Origin: an uncultured Alphaproteobacteria bacterium
Lineage (GTDB): Bacteria > Pseudomonadota > Alphaproteobacteria > Micropepsales > Micropepsaceae
DNA: 64,000 bases
Direction of reading: 5' to 3'
NCBI GenBank assembly: GCA_903897605.1
Contig: CAIUCH010000015.1
Location: forward strand, 1 to 64,000
Every line of letters starts with the position of its first letter. Positions within the stretch are counted from its first letter, which is position 1. The notes under the pieces were generated by a model. It was given only the letters and a program-made list of their open reading frames with translations, did no database searches and was not told where the DNA came from. Made by a program: the position numbers and the translations under genes. This document shows, piece by piece, positions 55,238 through 64,000 of the stretch.

Positions 55238-57499
55238 TTACGGATGGCTGGTGGCGAAGACATTTTGCGGGAACAGGCTGAACGGTTGCACCGGCTGGTC
55301 GCCGGTCTTGAGCGAAAACCGCAGAATCACGGACGTCGAGGGCGGCACGCCCTGAATGGCGTCGAAGGTGTATTTGCGGCGATAGGCGACCGAGATCGCC
55401 AGACATTCGTCCTCATAGCCCAGGCCATACTCCGTATCGAGCATCTTGCCGGCCAGAAGGTCGCGCTCGACCGCGGCGAAGGCCTGCCAATTCTGGTAGA
55501 AATTGACGTCGCCCTGGACATTGACCTGCTCGCGGGTGGGCAAGCCCAGATTGATGGCTTCCGCGGGCAGTTGCACATAGGCGACCTGCAGCGAGGAACG
55601 GCCATAAGTTCCCGTAACATAGATTTCATGCCGCCTGAGTGTGCCATTGCCGCGATCAAGATCCAGACGGTCGGTGAAATCCAAATGCGGGAATTTGAGC
55701 GAGACGCGGCCGATCACGTCGGAGGCGGTGCCGTTGTTGCCGGTGAGATTGGCGAAGATGGGATCTGGCTTGAGGCGATAGGTCTGACCCACCAGGCCCT
55801 GAATCTCTCCGCCCTTGAAGATGGCATCGGCAATCAGGCCGACATTGGCGCGCGGGCCGCTTTCGACCAGATCGTAACCCGGCAGCTGGTTGATGCTGAA
55901 AAGATTGTTGTCGTCGAACTCGAATGCGTTGGCGTCCTCGATGGGAAGTCCGGCCGGGTTGCCGCCATAAGGTTGCGCGATCATTTGCGCTACCGGCTCC
56001 AGCACATAGGAATTTCCGTTATGGCCATTGGCGACGAAGGGCCAGCGCCAGTCCAGCGCCACATAGGGAATGCCGCGCGAGACATAGCGGCTCTTGTCCG
56101 GCACGCCAGGAAAATCCACCGGATCATTGTTGTCGACATGGAAGACGTCGCCCCGCGCATCCGCAATCAGGGTCCAGAGCTGACCGCCGCCAAAGACAAG
56201 GGGCAGCCGCCAATTGAGTTCGGTGGTCAGGCGCTGGCTGTCCGGTCCGCTGCTGCGCGACAAGGACACGCTGTTGATGTCGAAACGAAGCCGGCCGCCC
56301 CCAACCTTTCCGTCGGGAATGAAAGTGTAATCCAGCTGCGGCAGGACATAGGGGATCGCGCTCTGCCTGTCGGTGGCGCGCAGGCCCTGGAAATAATAAC
56401 CGGTAAGCGCGAAACGGCTGCGCCCGCTTTCCTCCTCGATGAAGAGGTCGTTCACCAGCCGGTCGAGATAGGAAATGTCGTAGAAGCGCATATAGGCGCT
56501 GTTGTTGGTCATCTCCGCATCGAAACCGGCGCGCCAGCCATTGTCGTTTGCCCAGCCATTGTCGAGCGCGAAACGGCCGGAACCGAACAAATGGTCGTAA
56601 TATTGCGGGCCCGCGCTTCCGCCCAGGGCGCCTTTGCCGTTATAGGCGAGCGAGCCTTGCAGCCACATGCCGCTATTGTTCCAGCGGGCGCGATATTCCC
56701 CCTCCACCAGGTCGCCGCCCTCGGTGGAGAATTGCGGCGCGATCGTCAGGTCGTTGGTGGGCGAGATCGCAATGTAATAGGGAATGCGCGCGAAATAACC
56801 GATCTTGGTGGAATTGCCGATGTCGGGCGCCAGGAGGCCGCTGGCATATTTTACGGTGGGATCGGGCTCGGACAGGACCGGCGTGTAGAGGATCGGTATC
56901 CCGAACAGATCCAGAGTCGCGTCGGTAAAATGAATGCGATGCTTGACCTGGTCATAGACCACGCGTTCGGCCTTGACCCGCCAGACCGGTGTGCGCTGGC
57001 CCGGCTGGTTGCAGATCTTGCAAGGGCTGTAGACGGTCTGACGCGCGATCACCATGGTGCCGCCGACACGCTGGGCGCTGGCGGCGGCCAGCCGCCCATT
57101 CTTGCCGATCAGTGCGCCGAAGCCCGACAGCACGCCATCGCGCATGTGATCGGTGAGGACGACATGATTGGAGAAGACGACATTTCCGGCGGCGTCGGTG
57201 ACGGTGACATGGCCATCCGCGGTTACCTGATCGGTCTTTTGGTTATAGGTGACCTTGTCGGCATCGACGATGCGGCCCTGGTCGACAATTTCGACATGGC
57301 CTTGGGCGGAAACCGTCTGGCTGTCGCCATCGTAAATCACCTGATCCGCCTGCAACAGGATCTGACCGTCCGCGGTCGCCGCCGGTTTGGTTGACTTTGC
57401 TGGAGCGGACGCAGCCTCGGCCGCGGCCTGCGCCAGCCAGGGGGTGAGCGCCGCGCCGAGCAACAACAGCCTGAGCAGCGCCGAACGGCGCGGGCTCAT
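55238..57499 (-). CDS. lptD: LPS-assembly protein LptD
   Basis: The signal peptide (LLRLLLLGAALTPWLAQAAA) is followed by an OstA/LptA-like N-domain (QVIYDGDSQTVSAQGHVEIV) and a long beta-barrel with repeated tyrosine-rich strands, total 753 residues. Cysteines are CKIC in the N-domain and one in DECLAIS near the C-terminus, so disulfides linking the domains are possible but arranged unlike E. coli. It inserts LPS into the outer leaflet. Its start overlaps the lptG stop by four bases. A long ORF on the opposite strand is a shadow. Confidence 0.95.
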   Translation of the reverse strand: MSPRRSALLRLLLLGAALTPWLAQAAAEAASAPAKSTKPAATADGQILLQADQVIYDGDSQTVSAQGHVEIVDQGRIVDADKVTYNQKTDQVTADGHVTVTDAAGNVVFSNHVVLTDHMRDGVLSGFGALIGKNGRLAAASAQRVGGTMVIARQTVYSPCKICNQPGQRTPVWRVKAERVVYDQVKHRIHFTDATLDLFGIPILYTPVLSEPDPTVKYASGLLAPDIGNSTKIGYFARIPYYIAISPTNDLTIAPQFSTEGGDLVEGEYRARWNNSGMWLQGSLAYNGKGALGGSAGPQYYDHLFGSGRFALDNGWANDNGWRAGFDAEMTNNSAYMRFYDISYLDRLVNDLFIEEESGRSRFALTGYYFQGLRATDRQSAIPYVLPQLDYTFIPDGKVGGGRLRFDINSVSLSRSSGPDSQRLTTELNWRLPLVFGGGQLWTLIADARGDVFHVDNNDPVDFPGVPDKSRYVSRGIPYVALDWRWPFVANGHNGNSYVLEPVAQMIAQPYGGNPAGLPIEDANAFEFDDNNLFSINQLPGYDLVESGPRANVGLIADAIFKGGEIQGLVGQTYRLKPDPIFANLTGNNGTASDVIGRVSLKFPHLDFTDRLDLDRGNGTLRRHEIYVTGTYGRSSLQVAYVQLPAEAINLGLPTREQVNVQGDVNFYQNWQAFAAVERDLLAGKMLDTEYGLGYEDECLAISVAYRRKYTFDAIQGVPPSTSVILRFSLKTGDQPVQPFSLFPQNVFATSHP

Positions 57500-58587
57500 C
57501 CGTCCTCCTGATTGAACAGGAGAGTCATGCCGATCAGGATCGCGGCTATGGCCGGAGCGGTGGCCGCCAGCAACACAGGTACCGCGCCCGATTGGCCCAG
57601 CACGCGGGTAAGATCAGAGAAGAAATAGACCCCGAAGCCGCAGGCGGCGCTGAACAGGATCACTTTGGCGACGCCACCTTCGCGCGACAGGCGCACCGAA
57701 AAACTCGCCGCCATGAATACCATCGCCGCGAACAGGGCTGGCAGGGCGTAAAGCGTGTAAAGATAAAGCTGATAGCGCGTGGCGGAAAATCCTGCCGCTT
57801 GGGCGGCGTGGATGAAACCCGGCAAATCCCAAAAGGAGAGCGTGTCCGGCGACGCGAAGCTTTCCTGAATCTGCTCCGGCGTCAGCGTCGTGCTCAACAG
57901 ATAGCTGTCATGATGCTGGGGCCTTCCCTTGGTATCCGACACCCAGGCGTCGCTGAGCTGCCATTCATGGTCCCGCAGCTGGCCGGTCTTGGCGTCGATA
58001 CGGCCGGTGAAATGATCGTTTGCGCCATAGAGAAAGACGATGACATCTTCCAGATGCTGGCCCTGGTCGGCGACGCGCAGGGCGTGAATCACCGATTGCT
58101 GCTTCTCGTCGCCTTGGCGCAGCCAGAGTCCGTTCTGCGACACCGAAAGCTGCGATGCTTCGCCTTTGACATAGCGTGCTTCCATACCGGCGAACTCCGC
58201 GAACATGCGGGCCGAAACCGGCGTGAAGACAGTGACGGCGAAAATGCCGATCGCAACCGACACCGCCAGCGGCGGCAGCAGGAAATCCCAGGCCGAGACG
58301 CCGGCGGCGCGCGTCGCCACCAGTTCCTGGCTGCGCGACAGTCGCGCGAAGGTGAAGACGCCGCCCAGCAGGATCGCGAATGGCAGCATCTTCTGGCCGA
58401 GATCGGGCAATTGCAGCGCCGCCATGCCCACGATCACCGACGTGGTGACGGCATGGCCCGAGGTGCGATTGAGAAGATTGACGATGTCGATGGAGAAGGC
58501 CAGCACCAGGAAGGCGCAATAAACCACCGCCACGCCCAGAAAGAATTGCAGCGCCAGATAGCGATAGAGCGTCCAGGACCAACTCAT
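57496..58587 (-). CDS. lptG: LPS export ABC transporter permease LptG
   Basis: From MSWSWTLYRYLALQFFLGVA the protein has the YjgP/YjgQ layout: two N-terminal helices, a third (LGQKMLPFAILLGGVFTFAR), a periplasmic jellyroll and three C-terminal helices (LFAAMVFMAASFSVRLSREG). It is 363 residues. The track ORF is longer upstream but overlaps lptF in the wrong frame. The ATG overlaps the lptF stop by four bases. With LptF and the LptB ATPase it extracts LPS from the inner membrane; lptB is not in this window. Confidence 0.94.
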   Translation of the reverse strand: MSWSWTLYRYLALQFFLGVAVVYCAFLVLAFSIDIVNLLNRTSGHAVTTSVIVGMAALQLPDLGQKMLPFAILLGGVFTFARLSRSQELVATRAAGVSAWDFLLPPLAVSVAIGIFAVTVFTPVSARMFAEFAGMEARYVKGEASQLSVSQNGLWLRQGDEKQQSVIHALRVADQGQHLEDVIVFLYGANDHFTGRIDAKTGQLRDHEWQLSDAWVSDTKGRPQHHDSYLLSTTLTPEQIQESFASPDTLSFWDLPGFIHAAQAAGFSATRYQLYLYTLYALPALFAAMVFMAASFSVRLSREGGVAKVILFSAACGFGVYFFSDLTRVLGQSGAVPVLLAATAPAIAAILIGMTLLFNQEDG

Positions 58588-59768
58588 GCCGGAACCTCGC
58601 TCGTGCGGCGGCGCGCCAGGATTGCGCTGGGGCTGTAGCCCATCAACACCGCCAGCGCGAGGCCGGCGCCGAGAAGTGGAATGATGTAAAACAGGCTGAT
58701 CAGGGCGGGATGATTGGAGGCGGGTCCCGCCACGCCATAGCCGGCAATGCGCACAGCCGCCGCCGCCAGCGCCGCAATGGTGAGCCGGATGGCAAGCGCG
58801 CCGCGTTGACGGCGGCCTCGCAGGATCGTGGCCAATGCGATCATGGCGAAGGCCAGGCAATAGAGCGGCTGCGAGATCCGGTTATGAGCTTCCGCCAGAT
58901 AGGCGTTGCGGATGCGATCGGTGAGCGCAGGGTCGGTGGGGTGCAGCAATTCGCCCAGGAACCGTTCATTGGTCTGGCGCAGATTGGCGCGCGCCGGACC
59001 GGCGAACTGATCGAGATCGAAGACGTCGCGCTGGAATTTCAGCACCGACAATTGGCTGCCGCCCTGGGCACTCTGCTCCACCGTGCCATCCAGCATGATG
59101 AGACGGGCGCCCTGCGGCGTCTGTGCCAGCACGCCGCGTTCGGCCAGATAGGTGACGGGCCGCTTCACGTCGCGGCTGTCATGCACCAGAATGCCCTTGA
59201 TCTGGCCGTCGCTGCTCAGTTGGCGGATGAAGACGGTGAGGCCGGGGGCGGGAGGGTTGAACTCGCCTTCGTTAAGCAACGCCGCGCCGATATCGGCGCG
59301 AATGTCCAGCACCTTGGCGTTGAGGGCGCGCTGTCCCGCCGGGTTCAGCCAGAGCGCGCAAGTCCATGTCAGCACCATCACCAGCAGCGCGGCGATGAAG
59401 ACGGGCATGGCGAGCTGGCGCTGGCTGTAGCCGGCCGAGGCCATGACCACCAATTCGCTGTCGCCATTGAGCCGCGACAGGGTGAAGAGCGTGCCGAAGA
59501 AAAAGGCGATGGGCAGAATGATGACCAGCAGCCCCGGCAGGATCAGTACGGTCAGATAAACGAAAGTCGGCGCCGACTGGCCGCGGTTGATCACCAGGTC
59601 CAGCAGCCGGAGTGACTGGGTGAGCAGGATGACGCAGGTCATCAGCAATGTAAGCAGCGCCACCGGCCCCAGAATCTGGCCCAGCACATACCAGGACAGT
59701 TGAGGCAGCTTTGTAAGTTCGCGGCGTGGCTGTTCCTGCCCCTGGCCGCTATGGTCGTGCTCTGTCAT
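58584..59768 (-). CDS. lptF: LPS export ABC transporter permease LptF
   Basis: The same family as LptG. Helices include LLTLLMTCVILLTQSLRLLD, VYLTVLILPGLLVIILPIAF and a C-terminal set (LAFAMIALATILRGRRQRGA). The periplasmic domain contains FIRQLSSDGQIKGILVHDSR. I chose the ATG of MTEHDHSG, with GGGGTGAC before it; another ATG nine codons earlier (GAGAGGGG upstream) is an alternative. First gene of lptF-lptG-lptD-surA-pdxA-rsmA and divergent from pepA. Confidence 0.93.
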   Translation of the reverse strand: MTEHDHSGQGQEQPRRELTKLPQLSWYVLGQILGPVALLTLLMTCVILLTQSLRLLDLVINRGQSAPTFVYLTVLILPGLLVIILPIAFFFGTLFTLSRLNGDSELVVMASAGYSQRQLAMPVFIAALLVMVLTWTCALWLNPAGQRALNAKVLDIRADIGAALLNEGEFNPPAPGLTVFIRQLSSDGQIKGILVHDSRDVKRPVTYLAERGVLAQTPQGARLIMLDGTVEQSAQGGSQLSVLKFQRDVFDLDQFAGPARANLRQTNERFLGELLHPTDPALTDRIRNAYLAEAHNRISQPLYCLAFAMIALATILRGRRQRGALAIRLTIAALAAAAVRIAGYGVAGPASNHPALISLFYIIPLLGAGLALAVLMGYSPSAILARRRTSEVPA

Positions 59769-59878
59769 GTCACCCCGGGAGTGGGCGGCGGCCATGGACT
59801 TTCGCCCCTCTCACGATTCGACCTAAACTAGCATTGCTATTCGGCCCTTCGCCAACCCCGCTATTTCCGGAGATATTC

Positions 59879-61378
59879 ATGCAGATTTCCTTCGCCGCGC
59901 CGTCCCCCAAGGTTCAGACCGGAAGCTGGGTGGTGGCGGCATCGGAGGGCAAGGCGCTCAGCCCGGCCGCGGTCAAGGCCGACAAGGCCAGCGGCGGGGC
60001 GCTGACCCGGGCGCTGAAATTCTCCCGCTTCACGGGAAAATCCGGGCAATTGCTGGAAGTGCTGGCGCCCGAAGGGCTGGGCGTCTCGCGCCTTCTTCTG
60101 GTCGGGCTCGGAAAACCCGCCGCACTGGACGGCAAGGGGCTGGAAGTGATCGGGGCCCAGATCACCGCGCGGTTGGACAGCGCGGGTGAAACCTCCGCTA
60201 CCTTCGAGATCGAAGTTCCCAAGGGATCGAAGATAAAGAATGGCGAAGCGGCGGCGCATCTGGCCTTCGGCGCCCGGTTGCGCGGCTATAGTTTCGAGAA
60301 ATACCGGACCCGCAATCTGGACGAACATAAAAGGCACTTGAACGCGCTGAAGTTGACGACGGCGGAGATATCGGCCGCGAAACGCGCCTGGCAGGGTCTG
60401 GATGCGGTGGCGGATGGCGTTTTGCTCGCCCGCGATCTGGTCAACGAGCCGCCGAATATTCTTTATCCGGTCGAGTTCGCGCGCCGGGTCAAGGCGCTTG
60501 CCAAGCTCGGCCTGAAAGTCGAGGTGCTGGGCGAGGCTGAAATGAAGAAACAGGGTTTCGGCGCGCTGCTCGGCGTTGGTCAGGGCAGCGAACGCGAAAG
60601 CCAGCTGGTGGTCATGCAATGGAACGGCGCGCGCAAGAAAGGCAATCCCGTGGCCTTTGTCGGCAAGGGCGTGTGTTTTGATTCCGGCGGCCTGTCGCTC
60701 AAGCCCGGCGCCGGGATGATGGGCATGAAGGGCGACATGGGCGGCGCCGCGGCAGTGACCGGAACCATGCTGGCCCTGGCCACCCGCAAGGCCAAGGTCA
60801 ATGCGGTGGGCGTGATCGGGGTGGTCGAAAACATGCCCGATGGCGGCGCCATCCGTCCCGACGATGTCCTGACTTCGCTGTCAGGCCAGACCATCGAGGT
60901 GCTGAACACCGACGCGGAAGGAAGGCTGGTGCTGGCGGACGCGCTGACCTACACCCAGCGCCGCTTCAAGCCGAAATTCGTCATCGACCTGGCAACCCTG
61001 ACCGGCGCGATCGTGCAGGCGCTGGGCTTTGAGCATGCCGGCGTATTTTCCAATGACGACAAACTGTCGGATCGCCTGGCGCAAGCGGGACGCACCACCG
61101 GCGAACGGGTGTGGCGGCTGCCGCTCGACCCGGCCTATGACAAGATGATCCGCTCCAAGATCGCCGATGTGAAGAATATCGGCGGCGCCAATTCCGGTTC
61201 GATCACCGCGGCGCAATTTCTCAAGCGATTCATCGACGACGGCATGGTGTGGGCGCATCTGGATATCGCCGGTGTCGCCTGGCAAGACGGCGAACACAAG
61301 CCGATGATCCCAAGCTGGGGCACAGGCTGGGGTGTCAAGCTACTCGACCGCTTGATACACGAGCATTACGAATCGTGA
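59879..61378 (+). CDS. pepA: Leucyl aminopeptidase (cytosol aminopeptidase)
   Basis: The M17 signature NTDAEGRLVLADAL is present, with the metal-binding VGKGVCFDSGGLSLKPGAGM and KGDMGGAAAVTG. At 499 residues it is complete. The N-terminal domain is normal. It removes N-terminal residues from peptides and in some bacteria also binds DNA for plasmid resolution. GGAGATATT precedes the ATG; the track ORF starts earlier in the lptF region and is wrong. It overlaps holC by four bases. Divergent from lptF. Confidence 0.95.
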   Translation: MQISFAAPSPKVQTGSWVVAASEGKALSPAAVKADKASGGALTRALKFSRFTGKSGQLLEVLAPEGLGVSRLLLVGLGKPAALDGKGLEVIGAQITARLDSAGETSATFEIEVPKGSKIKNGEAAAHLAFGARLRGYSFEKYRTRNLDEHKRHLNALKLTTAEISAAKRAWQGLDAVADGVLLARDLVNEPPNILYPVEFARRVKALAKLGLKVEVLGEAEMKKQGFGALLGVGQGSERESQLVVMQWNGARKKGNPVAFVGKGVCFDSGGLSLKPGAGMMGMKGDMGGAAAVTGTMLALATRKAKVNAVGVIGVVENMPDGGAIRPDDVLTSLSGQTIEVLNTDAEGRLVLADALTYTQRRFKPKFVIDLATLTGAIVQALGFEHAGVFSNDDKLSDRLAQAGRTTGERVWRLPLDPAYDKMIRSKIADVKNIGGANSGSITAAQFLKRFIDDGMVWAHLDIAGVAWQDGEHKPMIPSWGTGWGVKLLDRLIHEHYES

Positions 61379-61839
61379 CGGAGACGCTGTTCTATCATCT
61401 CGAACGGCGGGCACTGGAAGACGTCTTGCCGGGCCTGATCGAAAAATCGCTGGAGCGCGGCTGGCGGGCGGTGGTCAAGACCGACAGCTCCGAACGCTCC
61501 GACGCGTTGGACAATTTGCTCTGGACGTATGACGACCAGTCCTTCTTGGCCCATGCGCAATCAGGCGATGGCGATGCGGCGCGCCAACCGGTACTGATCA
61601 CGGTGGAAGACGAGAATCCCAATCAGGCTCAAATATTGTTTTGCGTGGGCGGTTCGCGGCCTGCCGATTGGAAGGCCAATGGCCTCTCATCGCTGGCGCG
61701 GGTGGTGATGCTGTTCGACGGGCGCGACGCCGCCATGCTGGATGCGGCGCGCGCCGCCTGGAAGGACGCCAAGGATGCCGGCCATGACGTGACCTATTGG
61801 AAGGAAACGCCTTCCGGCAAATTCGAGAAGCAAGGCTGA
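61375..61839 (+). CDS. holC: DNA polymerase III subunit chi
   Basis: The 154-residue product starts TETLFYHLERRALEDVLPGL (chi family start) and includes QPVLITVEDENPNQAQILFC and VVMLFDGRDAAMLDAARAAW. It links the clamp loader to SSB at the replication fork. The start is GTG overlapping the pepA stop (GTGA), the conserved pepA-holC coupling. Confidence 0.94.
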   Translation: MTETLFYHLERRALEDVLPGLIEKSLERGWRAVVKTDSSERSDALDNLLWTYDDQSFLAHAQSGDGDAARQPVLITVEDENPNQAQILFCVGGSRPADWKANGLSSLARVVMLFDGRDAAMLDAARAAWKDAKDAGHDVTYWKETPSGKFEKQG

Positions 61840-61844
61840 ACGGA

Positions 61845-62591
61845 ATGTTCTACGGCATCGGCATCACCGCGCTTCTCATCGACCTGGCGTTGGCCTATCA
61901 CGTCATCCGCACCGGCCGTTCCTTTCTTTGGATTCTCGCCATTGCGGTGGTGCCGCCGCCATTTGGCTGGATCACTTATGGCGTCTTCGCCATCCTGCCC
62001 GACATGTGGTCGAGCGGGCCGGCGCGACGTTTTGCCGACAATGTGGTGAATGTCGCCGATCCCGGCCGCGGTTTTCGCGAAAAGCAACGCCAAGTGGCGA
62101 CCGTGGGCTCCGCCGACGCCAAGCGCGTCCTGGCCGAGGAATGCATCCGGATGGGCCGCTTTACCGACGCGGTGGAGTTGTATGAAAGCGCCATGGCGGG
62201 ACCTTTGGGCGCCAGCGACGCCACGCTGCTGAAAGGTCTTGCCCGCGCCAAGATGCTGGCGGGCGATGGCGCGGCGGCGCAAGCCCTGTTCCTGCAATTG
62301 AAACAGACCGATCCCAATGCCTCCGACGCCGATGCCGAGCTGGACTATGCCCGCGCCCTGGCGTTGCAAGGCAAGAATGACGCGGCGATGCGGCAATATG
62401 AGAATGTGGTGCCGCGCTATCCCGGCGAGGAGGCCCGTTGCCGCTTCGCGATGCTGCTGCAGCAATTGGGACAGGAACAACGGGCGCAGCAGCTGTTTCG
62501 TGAAATCCTGGATTCGGTGAAGGGCGCGCCGGGTTACTATCGCCGCCGCCAGGCCGAGTGGGTGCGCATCGCGCGCCAGCAGCTGAAATAG
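61845..62591 (+). CDS. TPR-repeat membrane protein after holC
   Basis: Two N-terminal membrane helices (IGITALLIDLALAYHVIRTG, FLWILAIAVVPPPFGWITYG) are followed by about 190 residues with TPR units (EECIRMGRFTDAVELYESAM, LDYARALALQGKNDAAMRQY). No specific family is recognised. It follows holC by 5 bp, so it is probably cotranscribed with pepA-holC. Stop is 4 bp from the converging lpxD stop. A start ATG with CTGAACGG just upstream was chosen; the track ORF is 16 codons longer. Confidence 0.78.
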   Translation: MFYGIGITALLIDLALAYHVIRTGRSFLWILAIAVVPPPFGWITYGVFAILPDMWSSGPARRFADNVVNVADPGRGFREKQRQVATVGSADAKRVLAEECIRMGRFTDAVELYESAMAGPLGASDATLLKGLARAKMLAGDGAAAQALFLQLKQTDPNASDADAELDYARALALQGKNDAAMRQYENVVPRYPGEEARCRFAMLLQQLGQEQRAQQLFREILDSVKGAPGYYRRRQAEWVRIARQQLK

Positions 62592-62595
62592 CCGC

Positions 62596-63639
62596 TTATT
62601 CCTTGCCGCTGACGCGGGCGACCAATTTCGCCAGAGCCGCTGACTGTTTGTGCCACTGCCGCACCGGCACGGCGGGATAGCCCGCCACCGTCTCGCCCGG
62701 CGCCACATCGCGCATCACGCCGCTCTTGCCGGCAATCTTGGCGCCGGTGCCGATGGTGAGATGATCGCTGATCGACGTCGCGCCGCCCACCATCACGAAA
62801 TCGCCAAGGGTGGTGGACCCCGCGACCCCCGCCTGTCCGGCCAGGATGCAGCCTCTGCCGAGTTTCACATTGTGGCCAATCTGGACCAAATTATCGAGCG
62901 CGCTCATCGCCCCAATCACCGTGTCGCCCAGCGAGCCGCGATCGATGGCGCAATTGCCGCCGATCTCGACTTGGTCTTCGATGATGACGCGGCCGACCTG
63001 GAAGACCCGCATCGGACCTTTGGGGCCGGGCACGAAGCCGAAACCTTCGCCGCCGATCGAGACATTCTCCGCGATGCTGACATGGGCGCCGATCAGGGCG
63101 TGACTGATGCTGCTGTTGGCGCCAATCGCGGTGTCATCGCCGATGGTGACGCCGTCGCCGATCACGGCATTGGGGCTGATGCGGCAGCGGGCGCCGATTT
63201 GGACATTCTCGCCCACCACGGCACCGGCGCCGATTTCGGTGTCATCGCCGATGCGGGCGCTGGCGGCAACGAAGGCGCGCGAATGGATGAAGGCCTTGGG
63301 CAGCGCGCGCGGATAAAACAATTTTCCGATCCGCGCAAAAGCAAGGCGGGGATCGTCGATCAGCAGCAACGTGCTGCCATTGTGCGGATAGGCGCTGAGC
63401 TTGCGGCTAGTGACGACCACGCTGGCATGGCATTTGGCAAAGGCGGTGGCGTGCCTCGGATCGCTGAAAACGGCCAGTTCGCCGGCGGTCGCATCTTCCA
63501 ATTCGGCGACATCGCGGATCATTTCGCCCGCGCGTTCGGGCTGGGCGAGTTCAGCGCCCACGGTTCCGGCGATATGGCCCAACGAAAACGGGCCATCCGC
63601 ATGAAAAAAACGGCTATCCGGCATGCGCGCCCCTGGCAC
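62596..63639 (-). CDS. lpxD: UDP-3-O-(3-hydroxyacyl)glucosamine N-acyltransferase LpxD
   Basis: A short N-terminal uridine-binding domain ([20 protein letters not shown]) precedes left-handed beta-helix hexapeptide repeats ([40 protein letters not shown]), and the catalytic His is in [14 protein letters not shown]. At 347 residues it is complete. It adds the second acyl chain in lipid A synthesis, feeding the LptFGD export route of this window. An in-frame ATG five codons later ([11 protein letters not shown]) is an alternative start. Confidence 0.95.
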   Translation of the reverse strand: MPGARMPDSRFFHADGPFSLGHIAGTVGAELAQPERAGEMIRDVAELEDATAGELAVFSDPRHATAFAKCHASVVVTSRKLSAYPHNGSTLLLIDDPRLAFARIGKLFYPRALPKAFIHSRAFVAASARIGDDTEIGAGAVVGENVQIGARCRISPNAVIGDGVTIGDDTAIGANSSISHALIGAHVSIAENVSIGGEGFGFVPGPKGPMRVFQVGRVIIEDQVEIGGNCAIDRGSLGDTVIGAMSALDNLVQIGHNVKLGRGCILAGQAGVAGSTTLGDFVMVGGATSISDHLTIGTGAKIAGKSGVMRDVAPGETVAGYPAVPVRQWHKQSAALAKLVARVSGKE

Positions 63640-63754
63640 CGAAACCCGGCCGCTCCCGCATCCAAGTTTCTGCCCAGGACGCTAACACAGATTTAAGGTG
63701 GGCACAGTCAAATGATAAACATTAACCAGCCGGTCTCAGTGACAACAAGTTGCT

Positions 63755-64000
63755 TCACTCTCCCGCCATCGCCCCATCATATTCTTCCTGCGCCGCGACC
63801 CAGAGGCTTTCCGCCGCCGCCAATTTGCGCGCAGCCTCCGCGCGCTTCTTGGAAACGGCGCTTCCCTTGGCGGGATCGCGTGTAAAAAGCAGCGGGTCGG
63901 CCAGGGCACGATCCAGCTTAGCGAGTTCCGTCTGCAAGGTGGCGATCTGGGATTCCGCCGAATCGATTCGGTCCTTGAGCGGCTTCAGTTCCCGGCGCCG
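63755..64000 (-). CDS. ABC-F family ATPase, C-terminal fragment (cut by window edge)
   Basis: The frame is open to the right edge. The last 80 or so residues (RRELKPLKDRIDSAESQIAT, then ELAKLDRALADPLLFTRDPA and SKKRAEAARKLAAAE) form the coiled-coil tail of Uup-like ABC-F proteins. These act on ribosomes or in translation and recombination. The ATPase domains are outside the window. The space of about 115 bp to lpxD shows no gene. Confidence 0.75.
   Translation of the reverse strand, partial: RRRELKPLKDRIDSAESQIATLQTELAKLDRALADPLLFTRDPAKGSAVSKKRAEAARKLAAAESLWVAAQEEYDGAMAGE

Noticed and set aside
54806-57394. 862-codon plus-strand ORF opposite surA and lptD
   Set aside because: It lies antisense to two genes with clear family motifs and has a shadow-type composition; long antisense frames are expected at this GC.

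Overview
The window looks like a piece of an alphaproteobacterial chromosome of fairly high GC (roughly 60% or a little more, judged by eye). The gene orders guaB-rsmB-guaA, lptF-lptG-lptD-surA-pdxA-rsmA, alr-radA-cvpA-purF-SDR and fabD-fabG-acpP-fabF-mltG-yicC-gmk are typical of that class, and DUF992 and SoxC-type sulfite dehydrogenase genes fit it. A genus cannot be fixed from this sequence alone; a free-living Micropepsales/Rhizomicrobium-like or Caulobacter-like lineage is a guess.

Left edge (1-7 kb) is the accessory region. It holds the 3' end of a large serine recombinase, an intact tRNA-Gln(CTG), a large orphan TPR membrane protein and a small island of foreign-looking, lower-GC genes: a SAM methyltransferase, a kanamycin-nucleotidyltransferase-like enzyme and a possible barstar-like protein. 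The island is bracketed by a 291-bp direct repeat. Each copy starts with a fragment of the tRNA-Gln 5' half and runs into the 3' end of a CHRD-domain gene, which is intact on the right and truncated on the left. This looks like tRNA-associated integration with duplication of the flank.

7-25 kb: a sulfite dehydrogenase operon (SoxC-like molybdoenzyme, cytochrome c, CHRD protein); ppx-rlmE; DUF992; the GMP-synthesis cluster guaB-rsmB-(small TPR)-guaA; then a decayed patch in which a LysR gene and a divergent carboxymuconolactone-decarboxylase gene have both lost their 5' ends, next to intact PNPOx-like and DUF1348 genes and a TetR remnant. Metabolic and stress singletons follow: GFA, HIBADH-type dehydrogenase, ArsC/YffB, aquaporin Z, DUF72, GST, GNAT and a sulfotransferase.

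25-43 kb: core replication, wall and purine genes (dnaB, alr, an Mla-type ABC pair, DUF2332, radA, cvpA, purF, SDR); on the minus strand yfgM-like-bamB-der; a small ArsR/DHFR-like/SRPBCC operon with a palindromic operator over the first start codon; and the ribosomal operon rpsF-rpsR-rplI, whose S18 protein carries an unusual Gly/Arg/Asp-rich N-terminus.

43-64 kb: a His-rich secreted peptide, an MFS transporter, the fatty-acid cluster through mltG, yicC and gmk, the envelope cluster lptF-lptG-lptD-surA-pdxA-rsmA (rsmA has a roughly 30-residue in-frame insertion), then divergent pepA-holC-TPR, lpxD, and the 3' end of an ABC-F ATPase at the right edge. No rRNA operon, CRISPR array or complete insertion sequence was seen.
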